Shown one piece after another: positions 18,975-31,282 of a stretch of DNA of 64,000 nt. Both the position numbers and the translations under genes were made by a program. Source of the stretch: an uncultured Acidobacteriota bacterium (GTDB lineage: Bacteria > Acidobacteriota > Thermoanaerobaculia > Gp7-AA8); the NCBI GenBank assembly GCA_937870635.1, contig CALMZP010000019.1:1-64000 (forward strand), given 5' to 3'. Under the pieces are notes generated by a model. It was not told where the DNA came from. It made no database searches and was given only the letters and a program-made list of their open reading frames with translations. Within the stretch, counting starts at the first letter, position 1; the number at the start of each line of letters is the position of its first letter.

Positions 18975-19003
18975 ACAGTACCACCTTGGTCCGGTTTGTT
19001 CAA
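18975..19003 (-). promoter_or_regulatory. Candidate sigma-70 promoter of the suf operon
   Basis: On the minus strand TTGAAC (19003-18998), a 17-bp spacer, then TACTGT (18980-18975). The predicted start would leave a 5' leader of about 23 nt before the Rrf2 gene. The spacer holds ACC-AA-GGT, a short dyad where the regulator might bind. Pattern match only. Confidence 0.45.
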
Positions 19004-19026
19004 CAGACCGCCGGCCACCGCCCATT

Positions 19027-19245
19027 CCCCCGTGACGCCACCCGCCCTCGCCACCGTGACCCCATCCACCCTCGCCACCGTGACGCCATCCGCCGCCCAC
19101 CCGTGACGCCGCCTTCCCCCGCCCGTGAGTACGACGACACGCCCGTGCAGCGTAGGTCTGAGGGCTCCGCTTTCACGGTGGTGTGGGCGGAGGCGTGACG
19201 GTGGAAAGGGCGGGCGGCGTCACGGTTGGGCGGGCGGGCGGCGCG
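19027..19245. repeat. 24-bp tandem repeats in inverted arms (GGCGTCACGG family), copy A
   Basis: On the plus strand CGTGACGCC-type units start near 19031, 19055, 19079 and 19102, a 23-24 bp period. After about 40 bp of other sequence, units of opposite orientation (TCACGG/GCGTGACGG/GCGTCACGG) run from about 19171 to 19245, into the last codons of the thioesterase gene. Read through, the repeat gives an artificial WRHGGEGG octapeptide frame, which is why it looks like an ORF. Confidence 0.8.
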
Positions 19246-19654
19246 CCATCATCGTTCCCAGCATCGTTGCCACGAGCGTCCCATCCGCGAAGACATCTGC
19301 GACCGTCGCGGTGATGGTCCTGCCTGCGCGGATGACGCGTCCTCGAGCGACGAACTCCGCGCCTCGTGCGGGCGCGAGCAGGTTCAGCTTGAACTCGACG
19401 CTGACTACGTCGGATCCGGCGGCCATCATCGTCAGCGCCGCGAATCCGCACGCGCTGTCCGCGATGCTCGCGATGACGCCGGCATGCAGGACTCCGGTCT
19501 GCTGGCTGAGGTCGTCACGCCATCCGAGGGAGAGATCGACCTCTCCCGGCGCGATCCTCAGCAGCTCGGCGCCGATCACGCGCATCAGGTTCTGCCGCGC
19601 GAAACTTTCGCGAACGGCGTCCTGGAAACGGGGATTGAGAACGTCGGCTGGCAT
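19220..19654 (-). CDS. PaaI-like hotdog-fold thioesterase
   Basis: 144 residues with the PaaI/4-hydroxybenzoyl-CoA thioesterase pattern: GVLHAGVIASIADSACGFAA with the HxG and the following Asp, then VVSVEFKLNLLAPARG and RVIRAGRTITATVADVF. Likely hydrolyses acyl-CoA thioesters; substrate unknown. Its last residues (RRPPAQP) are encoded by the flanking 24-bp repeat, so the native C-terminus may have been replaced. Confidence 0.88.
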   Translation of the reverse strand: MPADVLNPRFQDAVRESFARQNLMRVIGAELLRIAPGEVDLSLGWRDDLSQQTGVLHAGVIASIADSACGFAALTMMAAGSDVVSVEFKLNLLAPARGAEFVARGRVIRAGRTITATVADVFADGTLVATMLGTMMARRPPAQP

Positions 19655-19686
19655 ACAACCTGCGACCTCGAGAGTATCAATTGACC

Positions 19687-20238
19687 ATGAAAATGTCCGT
19701 TCTCGTCTTTGCCCTCGCCACCGCCCTCTTCACTGCGGCGTGCGGGGACGATCGCAACAACCTCCGCCGCGACCAGCAGGAGTACGACGTTGTGCAGGAA
19801 GGCGCGGGCGGAACGGTGAGCTCCACGCTGCAGGTGCCGGGAGAGGTCGCCCCACTTCCTCCACTGACCGGCACGAATGCAGATACGACGAGCGCATTCA
19901 CTCTCCCGACGACAACGGACCCGACCCAGTCCGGACCGCCGGGCACGATCGCCGGAACGTTCCCCACCGGCACCGGGGGCGGGTCGATGCCTTCAGGTTC
20001 ATCAGGTTCACCGAATCCATCGACGCGCCCGGTTTCCCGGCCGGCACCGACGCCGCAGCCGCAGCCCGTTCCGACGCAGACGCGCGAGCCGGAGCCGATG
20101 CCGGCACCAGAGCCGCAGCCGACCACCACGCAGGAACCACGCGAAGAGGAACTCGAGCCGGAACCCGAGCCGGAGCCGCAACCGCGGCCCGAGCCGCAGC
20201 CTCCGCCACCCCCGCCACCGAGCAGCACGAACCCGTAA
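19687..20238 (+). CDS. Proline-rich lipoprotein
   Basis: About 183 residues from the ATG at 19687 (a TTG six bases earlier is also possible). The signal peptide ends in the lipobox LFTAAC. The mature protein is low-complexity: a Thr/Ser/Pro-rich half, then an alternating acidic-proline stretch (PEPMPAPEPQP, LEPEPEPEPQP, ending PPPPPPP). Such Pro-Glu tracts span the periplasm in TonB-like or cell-wall-spanning proteins. No folded domain is recognisable. Confidence 0.78.
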   Translation: MKMSVLVFALATALFTAACGDDRNNLRRDQQEYDVVQEGAGGTVSSTLQVPGEVAPLPPLTGTNADTTSAFTLPTTTDPTQSGPPGTIAGTFPTGTGGGSMPSGSSGSPNPSTRPVSRPAPTPQPQPVPTQTREPEPMPAPEPQPTTTQEPREEELEPEPEPEPQPRPEPQPPPPPPPSSTNP

Positions 20239-20308
20239 TCGCAGTGCGGCAGCCTGGTGCCGCTCGGGCTGGATCTCTGCTGCTCCGCCCTCATGGTCCG
20301 ACGAGGGC

Positions 20309-20380
20309 GCGGGCGAGGTCGCCCGCGCTCCACCAGTCCATCCCGACGCTTCACACTCACCATTCACCATTCAACATTCC
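20309..20380. repeat. REP-like palindrome plus single heptamer arm upstream of glyQ
   Basis: 20309-20333 is another GCGGGCGA-GG-TCGCCCGCGCTCCAC element identical in core to the one at 1.8 kb. Just after it, 20352-20380 contains three heptamers (ACCATTC, ACCATTC, AACATTC) with no inverted partner arm nearby. The gap 20239-20430 holds nothing else I can identify. Confidence 0.65.
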
Positions 20381-20430
20381 GCCTCTTCCCTCGAGACCAT
20401 GCCTTCCCCACTCCGTTAGAATGCCCGCCC

Positions 20431-21317
<887 letters not shown>

Positions 21318-21318
<1 letters not shown>

Positions 21319-23411
21319 TGGCGGAGTACTTTTTCGAGCTCGTCGCAGAAGAGATCCCGGCGTGGATGCACGACAGCGCGCAGGCGACGCTCCGGGAGCG
21401 CCTGACGAAAGTCGTCGAGGCTTTGGGTGTAGCGGAGGCGGCGTCGAACGTCACGGTCAACAGCACGCCGCGGCGGATCGCTATTTTCCTGACCGGCCTG
21501 CCGGAACGGGAAGCGGATCGCGATCAGGAAGTCAAAGGCCCTCCGCGCAAGACCGCGTTCGACGCCGAAGGGAAGCCGTCGCAGGCGCTGGCCGGGTTCC
21601 TCAGAAAAAATGCTGCGACCGAGTCGGACATCCTTCCGGCGACGGACGATTACGTTCGTATCCGCAGGCGCATTGCGGGGCGCAACGTCGCTGAAGTCAT
21701 CCGCGAGCGCATGCCGGAGATCATCGAAACGCTCCGCTGGCCGAAGATGATGCGCTGGGGGAAAGGCGAACATTCCTTCATCCGTCCGGTCCATTCGATC
21801 GTGTCGATGTTCGACGGCCGCCCCGCGCCGCTCAGCATCTTCGGCATCGAGTCGGGCACGACGACCATCGGCCATCGCACTCTCGCTCCCGCGCGGGTCG
21901 AGGTCACGAACTATAACGATTACGTGACGAAGCTCGAGCTCGCGCGCGTGGTGATCGATGCAACGCGCCGCCGCCATGTCATGGCCGAACGAGCGCGCGT
22001 GCTGTCGAACCAGGTGAACGGTGCGCCGGCGGTGGACGTCTCCATCTGGTCGCAGTGGCAATACCTGACCGAGTATCCCGGAGTGGTCCGCGCCGAATTC
22101 CAGCGCGACTTCCTGAGCCTTCCCGAAGAAGTGCTCGTCACGGTGATGCGCGTGCACCAGAAGCAGCTTCCGATCCGCGACGAGAAGGGCAACCTGACGA
22201 ATTACTTCCTCGCCGTCCTCGACAACGACGGCGATCCCGACGGCCACGCGGCGTACGGCAATTCGTTCGTGACGAACGCGAGGTTTGCCGACGCGAAGTT
22301 TTTCTACGAGACCGACCGCCGGCGGAAGCTCGCTGACCGCGTGGAGTCACTCTCGCACCTGCAGTTCCAGGAAAAGCTCGGGAACTATCTCGATAAGACC
22401 CGCCGCATCGAAGCGATCGCCGCGGCGGTCCGCGCAGAGACGGGGGTCGATGCGGAATCGGCCAGGACAGCGGCGCATCTCTGCAAAGCCGACCTCGTCA
22501 CCGAGATGGTGAAAGAGTTCACGGACCTCCAGGGAAAGATCGGCGGGATCTACGCCCGCGAAGAGGGACAGCCTGAAGTCGTGTGGCAGGCGGTGTACGA
22601 CCACTACCTGCCGGTGAACATCGACGACACGCTGCCGCGGAGCGCAGTCGGCGCAGTGGTCTCGATCGCCGACAAGATCGATACGCTGGCAGGGTTCTTC
22701 CGCATCGGCGCGCGGCCCACGGGATCGAAGGATCCCTTTGCACTGCGCCGTGCCGCTCAGGGCATCGTGCAGATCCTTCTCAATCGCGACCGGCGTCAGG
22801 TCAAGATCGGCATCGACCGGCTGATCGACATCGCCATCGCCGCCCACGGAGTCGACGGCGCTGAGGCCGGCACCCTCCGGGACGACCTGCTTGCGTTCTT
22901 CGCCGAACGTGTGCGAACGATCCTCGAAGCATCGGCGTGGGGATTTGCGTACGACGAGATCGCGGCGACGATGGAAGCCGGCTGGGCTCCCTCACTGTCC
23001 GATCTCGTGGACCGCACGGCCGCGATCAAAGCGATGCGCACGGACTCGAATTTCCTTTCCGTCCTCGACTCCGCAAAACGAATCGCCAACATCACCGCCG
23101 GAGAAGAGTCGGCAGCCGTCGACACGCGCCGTCTTCAGGAACCGGCGGAGAAACGGTTGAACGAGCTTGCAGGAGTCGTCGGCGAACAGATCAACGAGAT
23201 GGTCGCGGAGCGCCAGTACCGCCCCGCGCTCGAGTCTTTCGCTGGACTGGCGCCCGAGCTGGAGACATTCTTCAACGAAGTGATGGTCATGGTCGATGAC
23301 CCGGCGTTGAGGAAGAACCGCGTCGCGTTGCTTCGCAGAATCGGCGGTGTGGCCATGAAGATCGCCGACGTCACGAAGATCGTCGTCGACAGGCGTGACT
23401 ACCGCGCGTGA
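21318..23411 (+). CDS. glyS: Glycyl-tRNA synthetase beta subunit
   Basis: 697 residues. N-terminus MAEYFFELVAEEIPAWM, then GPPRKTAFDAEGKPSQALAGF, MRWGKGEHSFIRPVH, FLSLPEEVLVTVMRVHQK, and YDHYLPVNIDDTLPRS with the HD-like domain (DKIDTLAGFF, PTGSKDPFALRRAAQGIV). It binds tRNA-Gly. Length matches the family. Confidence 0.97.
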
Positions 23412-24646
23412 GACGCCGCGCATTCTTCGCCCTCCTCCTTCTCGCCGGCGCATGCCGGAACGAGCCCGCAGCACCCGCAGCCTCCGCGCGGCCGGCACCA
23501 CCGCCTCCAATCGAGGCCGAGCGCACGAATCTCCTCAACGTCGGATTCGGCGCTGCCGTCATCTCACGCACGGCTGAACTGACGCTCGATCACTCCGCGG
23601 TGCGTGCGATCGACGGCGATCCCGCGTCGCGATGGAGCTCACCGCCGGGCGATCCTCAACAGACGATGACCTTTTCACTGGCCGCGCCGGTCCGAGTCGA
23701 AAAACTGGGATTGCTCGCTCCTTCGGCGCCGCCGGTCACGATTCGGACAGTCACGCTCGAGACTTCGCCGGACGGAACGACGTTCACTCCGATCCAGGGC
23801 GTTCAGTTAAAGCCGACAGACGAGATTCAGTGGTTCGACGCCGCGATCCCCTCGGCGCGCTACGTTCGTGTGACCGTGGGCGAGGGCGGATCCTCGCTGG
23901 CGACCCTTCAGTCCGTTCACGTCAGAGGCGAGTGGCTCCAGCCTCCCTCCGTCGCCCCGATCGCGGACTGCTGGGCCGTCAACGAGACGACCGGCAACTT
24001 CGCCGAACGCGGGGGGCGGGTCGCAGCATGGCTCGATACCGCGCCGGAGAAAACCCAGCTCGATGGCGGGCGTTTCGGCGCCGTGTACCGCTTCGCCTGG
24101 GCTCGCGGACCCCAGTGGGGCCTAGGGTTGATCACTCTCTCGCCTGACGGGAAACGTCTCACCGGCATGAAATGGCACGAGCTGGGCGGCGGCCACGCGT
24201 TCAGCACCAGTTGGTTTGGCGAGCGGCGGTCCTGCGCTCCCGCGGGCATGCAACCCGACATCGTCGTCGACACCTTCCTGCGCCGGGCCGGGTGGTATCC
24301 CCTCTTCAGCCTCCACTTCGACGAGAAGGACGCGGTGGTCGAGCAGGCCAGCGGCGAGGCGTTCGGGATCATCGAGAACATCGTGAGGGGTCTGCCGTCA
24401 CAGCGAATCCGGCTGGCAGCGCGCGAATATCACGAGAGCACGCCGGAGGCGAACCGCCGGCGCGCGGAAACGAGGCTTCGAACGCTGCGCGATGCGCTCA
24501 CAAAACGCGGCCTCGATCTCTCCCGCGTCGACTTTGCACCCCTCGGTGCCGACGAGCCGCGCATCGCGATTCCGACCGAGGCGATGCGCGTCATGCATGG
24601 AACGGTGGAGATTCAGGTTGCGCCGGATGGCCGGTCCGCTTTTTGA
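23408..24646 (+). CDS. Lipoprotein with F5/8-type C (discoidin-like) and OmpA-like C-terminal regions
   Basis: 412 residues from a GTG that overlaps the glyS stop (GTGA). Lipobox LLLLAGAC. Residues about 45-180 look like a discoidin/F5-8C carbohydrate-binding fold (AIDGDPASRWSSPPGDPQQT, VTLETSPDGTTFTPIQGV, ARYVRVTV). A middle region has no known match. The last about 75 residues (RRRAETRLRTLRDALTKRGLDLSRVDFAPLGADEP, landmarks NRRRAETRLRTL and GADEP) resemble an OmpA-like peptidoglycan-binding end. Probably outer-membrane-anchored. Confidence 0.75.
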   Translation: MRRRAFFALLLLAGACRNEPAAPAASARPAPPPPIEAERTNLLNVGFGAAVISRTAELTLDHSAVRAIDGDPASRWSSPPGDPQQTMTFSLAAPVRVEKLGLLAPSAPPVTIRTVTLETSPDGTTFTPIQGVQLKPTDEIQWFDAAIPSARYVRVTVGEGGSSLATLQSVHVRGEWLQPPSVAPIADCWAVNETTGNFAERGGRVAAWLDTAPEKTQLDGGRFGAVYRFAWARGPQWGLGLITLSPDGKRLTGMKWHELGGGHAFSTSWFGERRSCAPAGMQPDIVVDTFLRRAGWYPLFSLHFDEKDAVVEQASGEAFGIIENIVRGLPSQRIRLAAREYHESTPEANRRRAETRLRTLRDALTKRGLDLSRVDFAPLGADEPRIAIPTEAMRVMHGTVEIQVAPDGRSAF

Positions 24647-24680
24647 AGCATAATCCGCGAGCTTCCACGAGGTTCGTTCA

Positions 24681-27410
<2,730 letters not shown>

Positions 27411-27413
27411 TCC

Positions 27414-27483
27414 GATTTTGGATTTTGGATCTCGAGTGACTCGACCCTGTCAATCCAAAATCCAAAATCGCAAATCCAAAATC
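27414..27483. repeat. Inverted heptamer repeat, unit ATTTTGG
   Basis: Left arm 27414-27430 (GATTTTGGATTTTGGAT). Right arm 27452-27483 has the reverse complement, with one irregular unit (ATCGCAA). The loop holds TCGAG-TGA-CTCGA, itself a small hairpin. It lies between the convergent ppdK and DedA genes. Sister elements with the same heptamer are at 31.2, 52.15 and 60.1 kb. Confidence 0.88.
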
Positions 27484-27485
27484 CC

Positions 27486-28073
27486 CTAGTCCTCCGGCCC
27501 CGCCGGCTCCAGCGCCAGCGCCGCTTTTTCCCGCCGGCTGTGCCGGATCCACAGCGCCACCGCGACGAGGACGATGATGAGCAGGCCCCACTTTTCGGCG
27601 TGCTCGTAACGGCCGAGCAGGGTCTGCACGGCGGCGCCAAAGTAGTAGCCGAGCGCGGTTACGCCGATCGCCCAGATCATGCAGCTGATCGCTTCATAGA
27701 TCAGGAACTTGATCAGCGAGATCTTCGAGATTCCCACTACCACCGCGCAGGTGATGCGCAGTCCGTAGAGCCATTGCGTGACGATGATCGCCGCCACGCC
27801 GTACCGCTCGAACATGCGGATGCTCTTGCCGAAGTGGCGCTGCATCTTCGGATAGCGGTCGAGGAGCCGGACCCCATGGCGCCGCCCCAGCCAGAACCAG
27901 AAAAAGTGGCCCAGGTAGGCCCCCAGGAACCCGATGAGCGTGACGGCGACGACACCCAGGCGGCCGCGTTCGGCGAAAAAGCCGGCGATGACGAGAATCG
28001 CCTCTCCCTCGAGAAAGGTCCCGAGGAAAACGGCCAGATAACCGAACCTTTCCAGCAGGGCTTCAGGCGACAT
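27486..28073 (-). CDS. DedA/SNARE-associated family membrane protein
   Basis: 195 residues with four to five hydrophobic segments. DedA hallmarks: FLGTFLEGEAILVIAGFFAERG (landmark FLEGE), FLGAYLGHFFWFWLGRRHG, and the FERYGVAAIIVTQWLYGLR motif that corresponds to the conserved F-x-R-(F/Y)-x-P-x-x-R region. DedA proteins are linked to lipid scrambling and membrane potential. C-terminal tail is short and charged. Confidence 0.92.
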   Translation of the reverse strand: MSPEALLERFGYLAVFLGTFLEGEAILVIAGFFAERGRLGVVAVTLIGFLGAYLGHFFWFWLGRRHGVRLLDRYPKMQRHFGKSIRMFERYGVAAIIVTQWLYGLRITCAVVVGISKISLIKFLIYEAISCMIWAIGVTALGYYFGAAVQTLLGRYEHAEKWGLLIIVLVAVALWIRHSRREKAALALEPAGPED

Positions 28074-28156
28074 TCAGGCTCGGCCGGCCTTCCCGAATCG
28101 GGGTGGGGTGAAATGGATACGCCACGGGTAGCATTACAGCAGGTCGGAGGCCGATC

Positions 28157-28654
28157 ATGAAGCGATTGCTGGCAATTCCCGCCGTGGTGCTGCTCACGCT
28201 CCCGCTCGCTGGGGAAGAGGCGAAAGCTCCAAAGAGCGCCCCGAAGCCTCTCACCGACTCAGCGTCCAAAGCCCCGGCCGAGTCTCCGCTCGTCGCAGCC
28301 GCAAGGAAAACACGCCGCGGCAGCGGCAAATCGATCGTGATCACCGATGAGAGCGTGAAGAAGTCGAAGGGCCACGTCACCAGCACGACCATCGTCTACA
28401 CGCCTCCCGCGATTCCGGAAAAGCCTTCACAGCCGGCCGACGTGGTGATGCTCAAAGACCGCGCGAAAAAGCAGGAAGAAGCGCAGAAAAAGGCCGAAGA
28501 CGGGAAGCTTGGCCAAGAAAAAAAGCAGAAAGAGCTCGCGCGCCGCGCCGCGCTCGCCGAAGCCTCTGAGAACTCCCAGGGCGGAATCGACGACGGCGTC
28601 GATCCGGCGCAGCTCGAGCGCGACCTCGCGGCGGAAGCGGCGAAGAAACCGTAG
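28157..28654 (+). CDS. Exported Lys/Ala-rich protein of unknown function
   Basis: 165 residues with a signal peptide (MKRLLAIPAVVLLTLPLAG). The mature part is Lys/Ala/Glu-rich. Residues about 95-145 (VMLKDRAKKQEEAQKKAEDG, KKQKELARRAALAEASEN) look like a long coiled coil. No enzymatic motif. It is flanked by convergent neighbours, followed by a GGACCTT heptamer hairpin. Confidence 0.75.
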   Translation: MKRLLAIPAVVLLTLPLAGEEAKAPKSAPKPLTDSASKAPAESPLVAAARKTRRGSGKSIVITDESVKKSKGHVTSTTIVYTPPAIPEKPSQPADVVMLKDRAKKQEEAQKKAEDGKLGQEKKQKELARRAALAEASENSQGGIDDGVDPAQLERDLAAEAAKKP

Positions 28655-28706
28655 CTCTCCGCCACGCGCGCTTCTTCTTCGGGTGAGTCAGGGCTTCGGT
28701 TCGATT

Positions 28707-28797
28707 TGGACCTTGGACCCTGGACCCTGGACCTTCGAGCTTAGACTCAGGCCGGTGACGTCACTCCCAAGGTCCAAGGTCCAGGGTCCAAGGTCCA
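28707..28797. repeat. Inverted heptamer repeat, unit GGACCYT
   Basis: Left arm 28707-28735 has four tandem units (GGACCTT, GGACCCT, GGACCCT, GGACCTT). Right arm 28769-28797 is its reverse complement in 28 of 29 positions; the one difference leaves a wobble pair. The 33-nt loop has no pattern I recognise. It lies between two convergent genes. Confidence 0.9.
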
Positions 28798-28806
28798 TCA
28801 TCCCCC

Positions 28807-29466
28807 TCACCGCTCCGAACGGGTCGACCCGAAGGAGTCCTGGACGCTCTCGCGAGACTCCACGGTGCGTAGCACCTTTTCGAGCAGCACCCAGATCTGG
28901 TCGAGGCTCTGCTCGATCCGAGTCAGGCGCTGATCGAGATCGCCTGAATCGAGCTCCGCGATGAGGTCCCAGAACACCGGATCCGTGGGCCGGGTCTCGG
29001 GACGCTTCACCGACAGCGTGTCATCGGGCGAAACTTCGTCGGGATAGATCTTGTCGATGATCGTGCGGATGGAGCTTTCCGGCGCGATGAGCGGCGAGAT
29101 CTCCATCGCCACCGCGTCTTCCAGCCGCTCCACCACTTCGAGATCGGTGGGATCGGCCATCGCCACTTCGAGGCGGTTTTTCTCGTCGATCCGAACCGGC
29201 ACGGCCTTACATTCGTGCGCGAGGGCGCGGTTCATCTTGCGGATCAGCTTCTTGGGAATCTCGATGTGCAGAAGGCTGATGCATGGGATGTCGATCTGTT
29301 TCGACAGAAACGCGGCGAGCACGTTCTCATCGATGAATTTCAAGTCGACCAGCGTCGACCCGAAGCGCTTGCCGGTCTGTCGCTGTTCGGCGAGCGCGAT
29401 CTGCATCTGCACTTCATCGATGAGGTTGGCGGCGAGCAACATGTCGCCGAGGTTCTGCCGCTGCAT
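28807..29466 (-). CDS. MshEN (type II/IV secretion GspE N-terminal) domain protein
   Basis: 219 residues from the ATG at 29466, where MQRQNLGDMLLAANLIDEVQ begins the domain; an earlier ATG adds 17 unrelated residues. Residues 1-150 form an MshEN/GspE-N fold (LGDMLLAANLIDE, RFGSTLVDLKFIDENVLAAFLSKQ, MADPTDLEVVERLED), which in pilus and secretion ATPases can bind cyclic di-GMP. There is no ATPase domain here. The C-terminus is a short coiled coil (DQRLTRIEQSLDQIWVLLEKV). A stand-alone regulator is plausible. Confidence 0.85.
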   Translation of the reverse strand: MQRQNLGDMLLAANLIDEVQMQIALAEQRQTGKRFGSTLVDLKFIDENVLAAFLSKQIDIPCISLLHIEIPKKLIRKMNRALAHECKAVPVRIDEKNRLEVAMADPTDLEVVERLEDAVAMEISPLIAPESSIRTIIDKIYPDEVSPDDTLSVKRPETRPTDPVFWDLIAELDSGDLDQRLTRIEQSLDQIWVLLEKVLRTVESRESVQDSFGSTRSER

Positions 29467-29517
29467 GGGGAGCAATGGTAGCGAAAAAGAAACCCCTCCG
29501 TTGGACGGATGACCCAA

Positions 29518-30519
29518 CTACCGTTCGGACTCCGCCTTGAGAGCCCGGGACATGAGCCGCTGGATGGCGTCGCGGGGCGACTCGTTCTCGTACAGAACGC
29601 GGTACATCTCCGAGGCGATGGGCATGTCGATCTGATACAGCGCCGACAGCGCGAAGGCCGATCGAGACGTTTTCACCCCTTCGGCTACGAAGCGAGCCTC
29701 ATCGAGGATGTCCGTCAGCTTCTTTCCGCGTCCGAGCTCGACGCCGACCGTCCGGTTGCGCGACAGCGAGCCGGTGCACGTGAGCACGAGGTCGCCCATT
29801 CCTGCGAGTCCGGCAAATGTCTCGAGGCGTCCACCCGCATTCAAGCCGAGGCGGGTTATCTCGTGCAGGCCACGCGTGACGAGCGCCGCGTTCGTGTTGG
29901 AGCCGAGGCCCAGGCCTTCGACGACGCCGGCAGCGATGGCGATGACGTTCTTGAGAGAACCACCCAGCTCTACGCCGGCGACGTCCGCGGAGTGGTACAG
30001 CCGGAACGTTGCGCACGACAGGGTGCGCTGGATCTCCTGCGCATACTCAATGTCCGATGACGCGATAACCGCCGCCGTCGGGTCGCCGCGGGCAACTTCT
30101 CTGGCGAACGTCGGTCCCGACAGCGCGGCGAAGGCGATGAGATTCTCGCCGACGACGCTCTTCGTCACCTCTGACATCCGAGCCAGCGTTTCGTTCTCGA
30201 TGCCCTTCGTACCGGAGATCACGCGGAACCGGCGGTTCATCCGCTGCGTCAGCTCGGTGAGCACCTGCCGGTAGTGATGGCTCGGCGTCACCATGAATAC
30301 GGTGTCGCTGTGCGCAGCGGCCTCGTCGAGATCGCCAGTGACCGCGATCCGGGAACTCAGCTCGACGTTGGGCAGATAGGCCGCGTTCTGTCCCGTGCGG
30401 GCGACGCTTTCAGCGATCTCCGGATTGTGTGACCACATCAGGACGTCGTGGCCGCACCGCGCGATGACCACGGACATCGCCGTTCCGAACGACCCGGCGC
30501 CGATGACCGTGATTTTCAT
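29518..30519 (-). CDS. gpsA: Glycerol-3-phosphate dehydrogenase [NAD(P)+]
   Basis: 333 residues from the ATG at 30519. NAD(P)-binding GAGSFGTAMS near the N-terminus, VISGTKGIE, the catalytic lysine region ELGGSLKNVIAIAAG, and GLAGMGDLVLTCTGSLSRNR. It supplies sn-glycerol-3-phosphate for phospholipids. It follows plsY with a 1-nt overlap (TGATG), so substrate supply and first acylation are coupled. A long artificial upstream extension in the same frame reads plsY out of phase and was discarded. Confidence 0.96.
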   Translation of the reverse strand: MKITVIGAGSFGTAMSVVIARCGHDVLMWSHNPEIAESVARTGQNAAYLPNVELSSRIAVTGDLDEAAAHSDTVFMVTPSHHYRQVLTELTQRMNRRFRVISGTKGIENETLARMSEVTKSVVGENLIAFAALSGPTFAREVARGDPTAAVIASSDIEYAQEIQRTLSCATFRLYHSADVAGVELGGSLKNVIAIAAGVVEGLGLGSNTNAALVTRGLHEITRLGLNAGGRLETFAGLAGMGDLVLTCTGSLSRNRTVGVELGRGKKLTDILDEARFVAEGVKTSRSAFALSALYQIDMPIASEMYRVLYENESPRDAIQRLMSRALKAESER

Positions 30520-31169
30520 CAGTCGTCCTTCCTCTGACCCATGCGCCGCTCCTTGTTCTGGGCGAGCCGGGCGATGTTGGAATGGTGCTTCGCGATGACG
30601 ACGAACGCAATGACGACGCTGATGACGATGTGCCAGAACGGCGCGTGAACGACGAGGAAGCGGAAGAAGAGTGGAATCGAGGCTGCGCTGAGGATCGACG
30701 CGAGCGAGACATACCGCGTGGCGATGATCACGATGAGAAATACGATCGCGCCGGCTGCCACCACACGCGGCTCGAGCGCGAGGAAGACGCCCGCGGCCGT
30801 TGCCACGCCTTTGCCGCCGTGAAAACGGAGCCACACGGGGAAGATGTGCCCCAGCACTCCGATCAGCCCCGCCATGGCCACCCAGAAGTGGCGAGACTGC
30901 AGGGCCGAAGCCGATCCTTCCGCGAACGTCCATTGGGGCAGCTCCACCATCCACCGCGCGAGCGCGATGACCGCGTAGCCTTTGGCCAGGTCGAGCAGGA
31001 GGGCCACGATTCCGGGCGCTTTCCCGAAGTTGCGCGCGACGTTGGTCGCGCCGACGTTGCGGCTGCCGTGCTGGCGGATGTCCGCGCCCGCGACCATCCG
31101 CACGACGAGATAGCTGAACGGGATCGACCCGATCAGATACGCGAGGATGAGAAGGCCGGCGGGCAGCAT
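30519..31169 (-). CDS. plsY: Acyl-phosphate glycerol-3-phosphate acyltransferase
   Basis: 216 residues, integral membrane. PlsY motifs are visible: IGSIPFSYLVVR, GSRNVGATNVARNFG (motif 1), RFHGGKGVATAAGVFL (motif 2, glycine-rich), and KHHSNIARLAQNKERRM (motif 3). It transfers acyl from acyl-phosphate to glycerol-3-phosphate. Upstream of gpsA in the same unit. Confidence 0.96.
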   Translation of the reverse strand: MLPAGLLILAYLIGSIPFSYLVVRMVAGADIRQHGSRNVGATNVARNFGKAPGIVALLLDLAKGYAVIALARWMVELPQWTFAEGSASALQSRHFWVAMAGLIGVLGHIFPVWLRFHGGKGVATAAGVFLALEPRVVAAGAIVFLIVIIATRYVSLASILSAASIPLFFRFLVVHAPFWHIVISVVIAFVVIAKHHSNIARLAQNKERRMGQRKDD

Positions 31170-31199
31170 CAGAGGGATTGTATGGCCAGGCAGGGATGC

Positions 31200-31277
31200 G
31201 ATTTTGGATTTTGGATTTTGGATTTTGGATTACCTGTCGAGAGATCCAATCCAAAATCCAAAATCCAAAATCCAAAA
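31200..31277. repeat. Inverted heptamer repeat, unit ATTTTGG (perfect)
   Basis: Left arm 31200-31231 has four perfect ATTTTGG units and right arm 31248-31277 four perfect reverse complements. The loop is only about 16 nt. It is the most regular member of the family. It sits in a tandem (minus/minus) gap between the cystathionine lyase stop and the plsY start, so it must be transcribed or tolerated upstream of plsY. Confidence 0.92.
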
Positions 31278-31282
31278 CTGTG

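Noticed and set aside
18819-19100. Gly/Trp/His-rich 'protein' with WRHGGEGG repeats
   Set aside because: It is a read-through of the 24-bp GGCGTCACGG repeats fused to an antisense-phase part of the regulator gene; no independent start or function.
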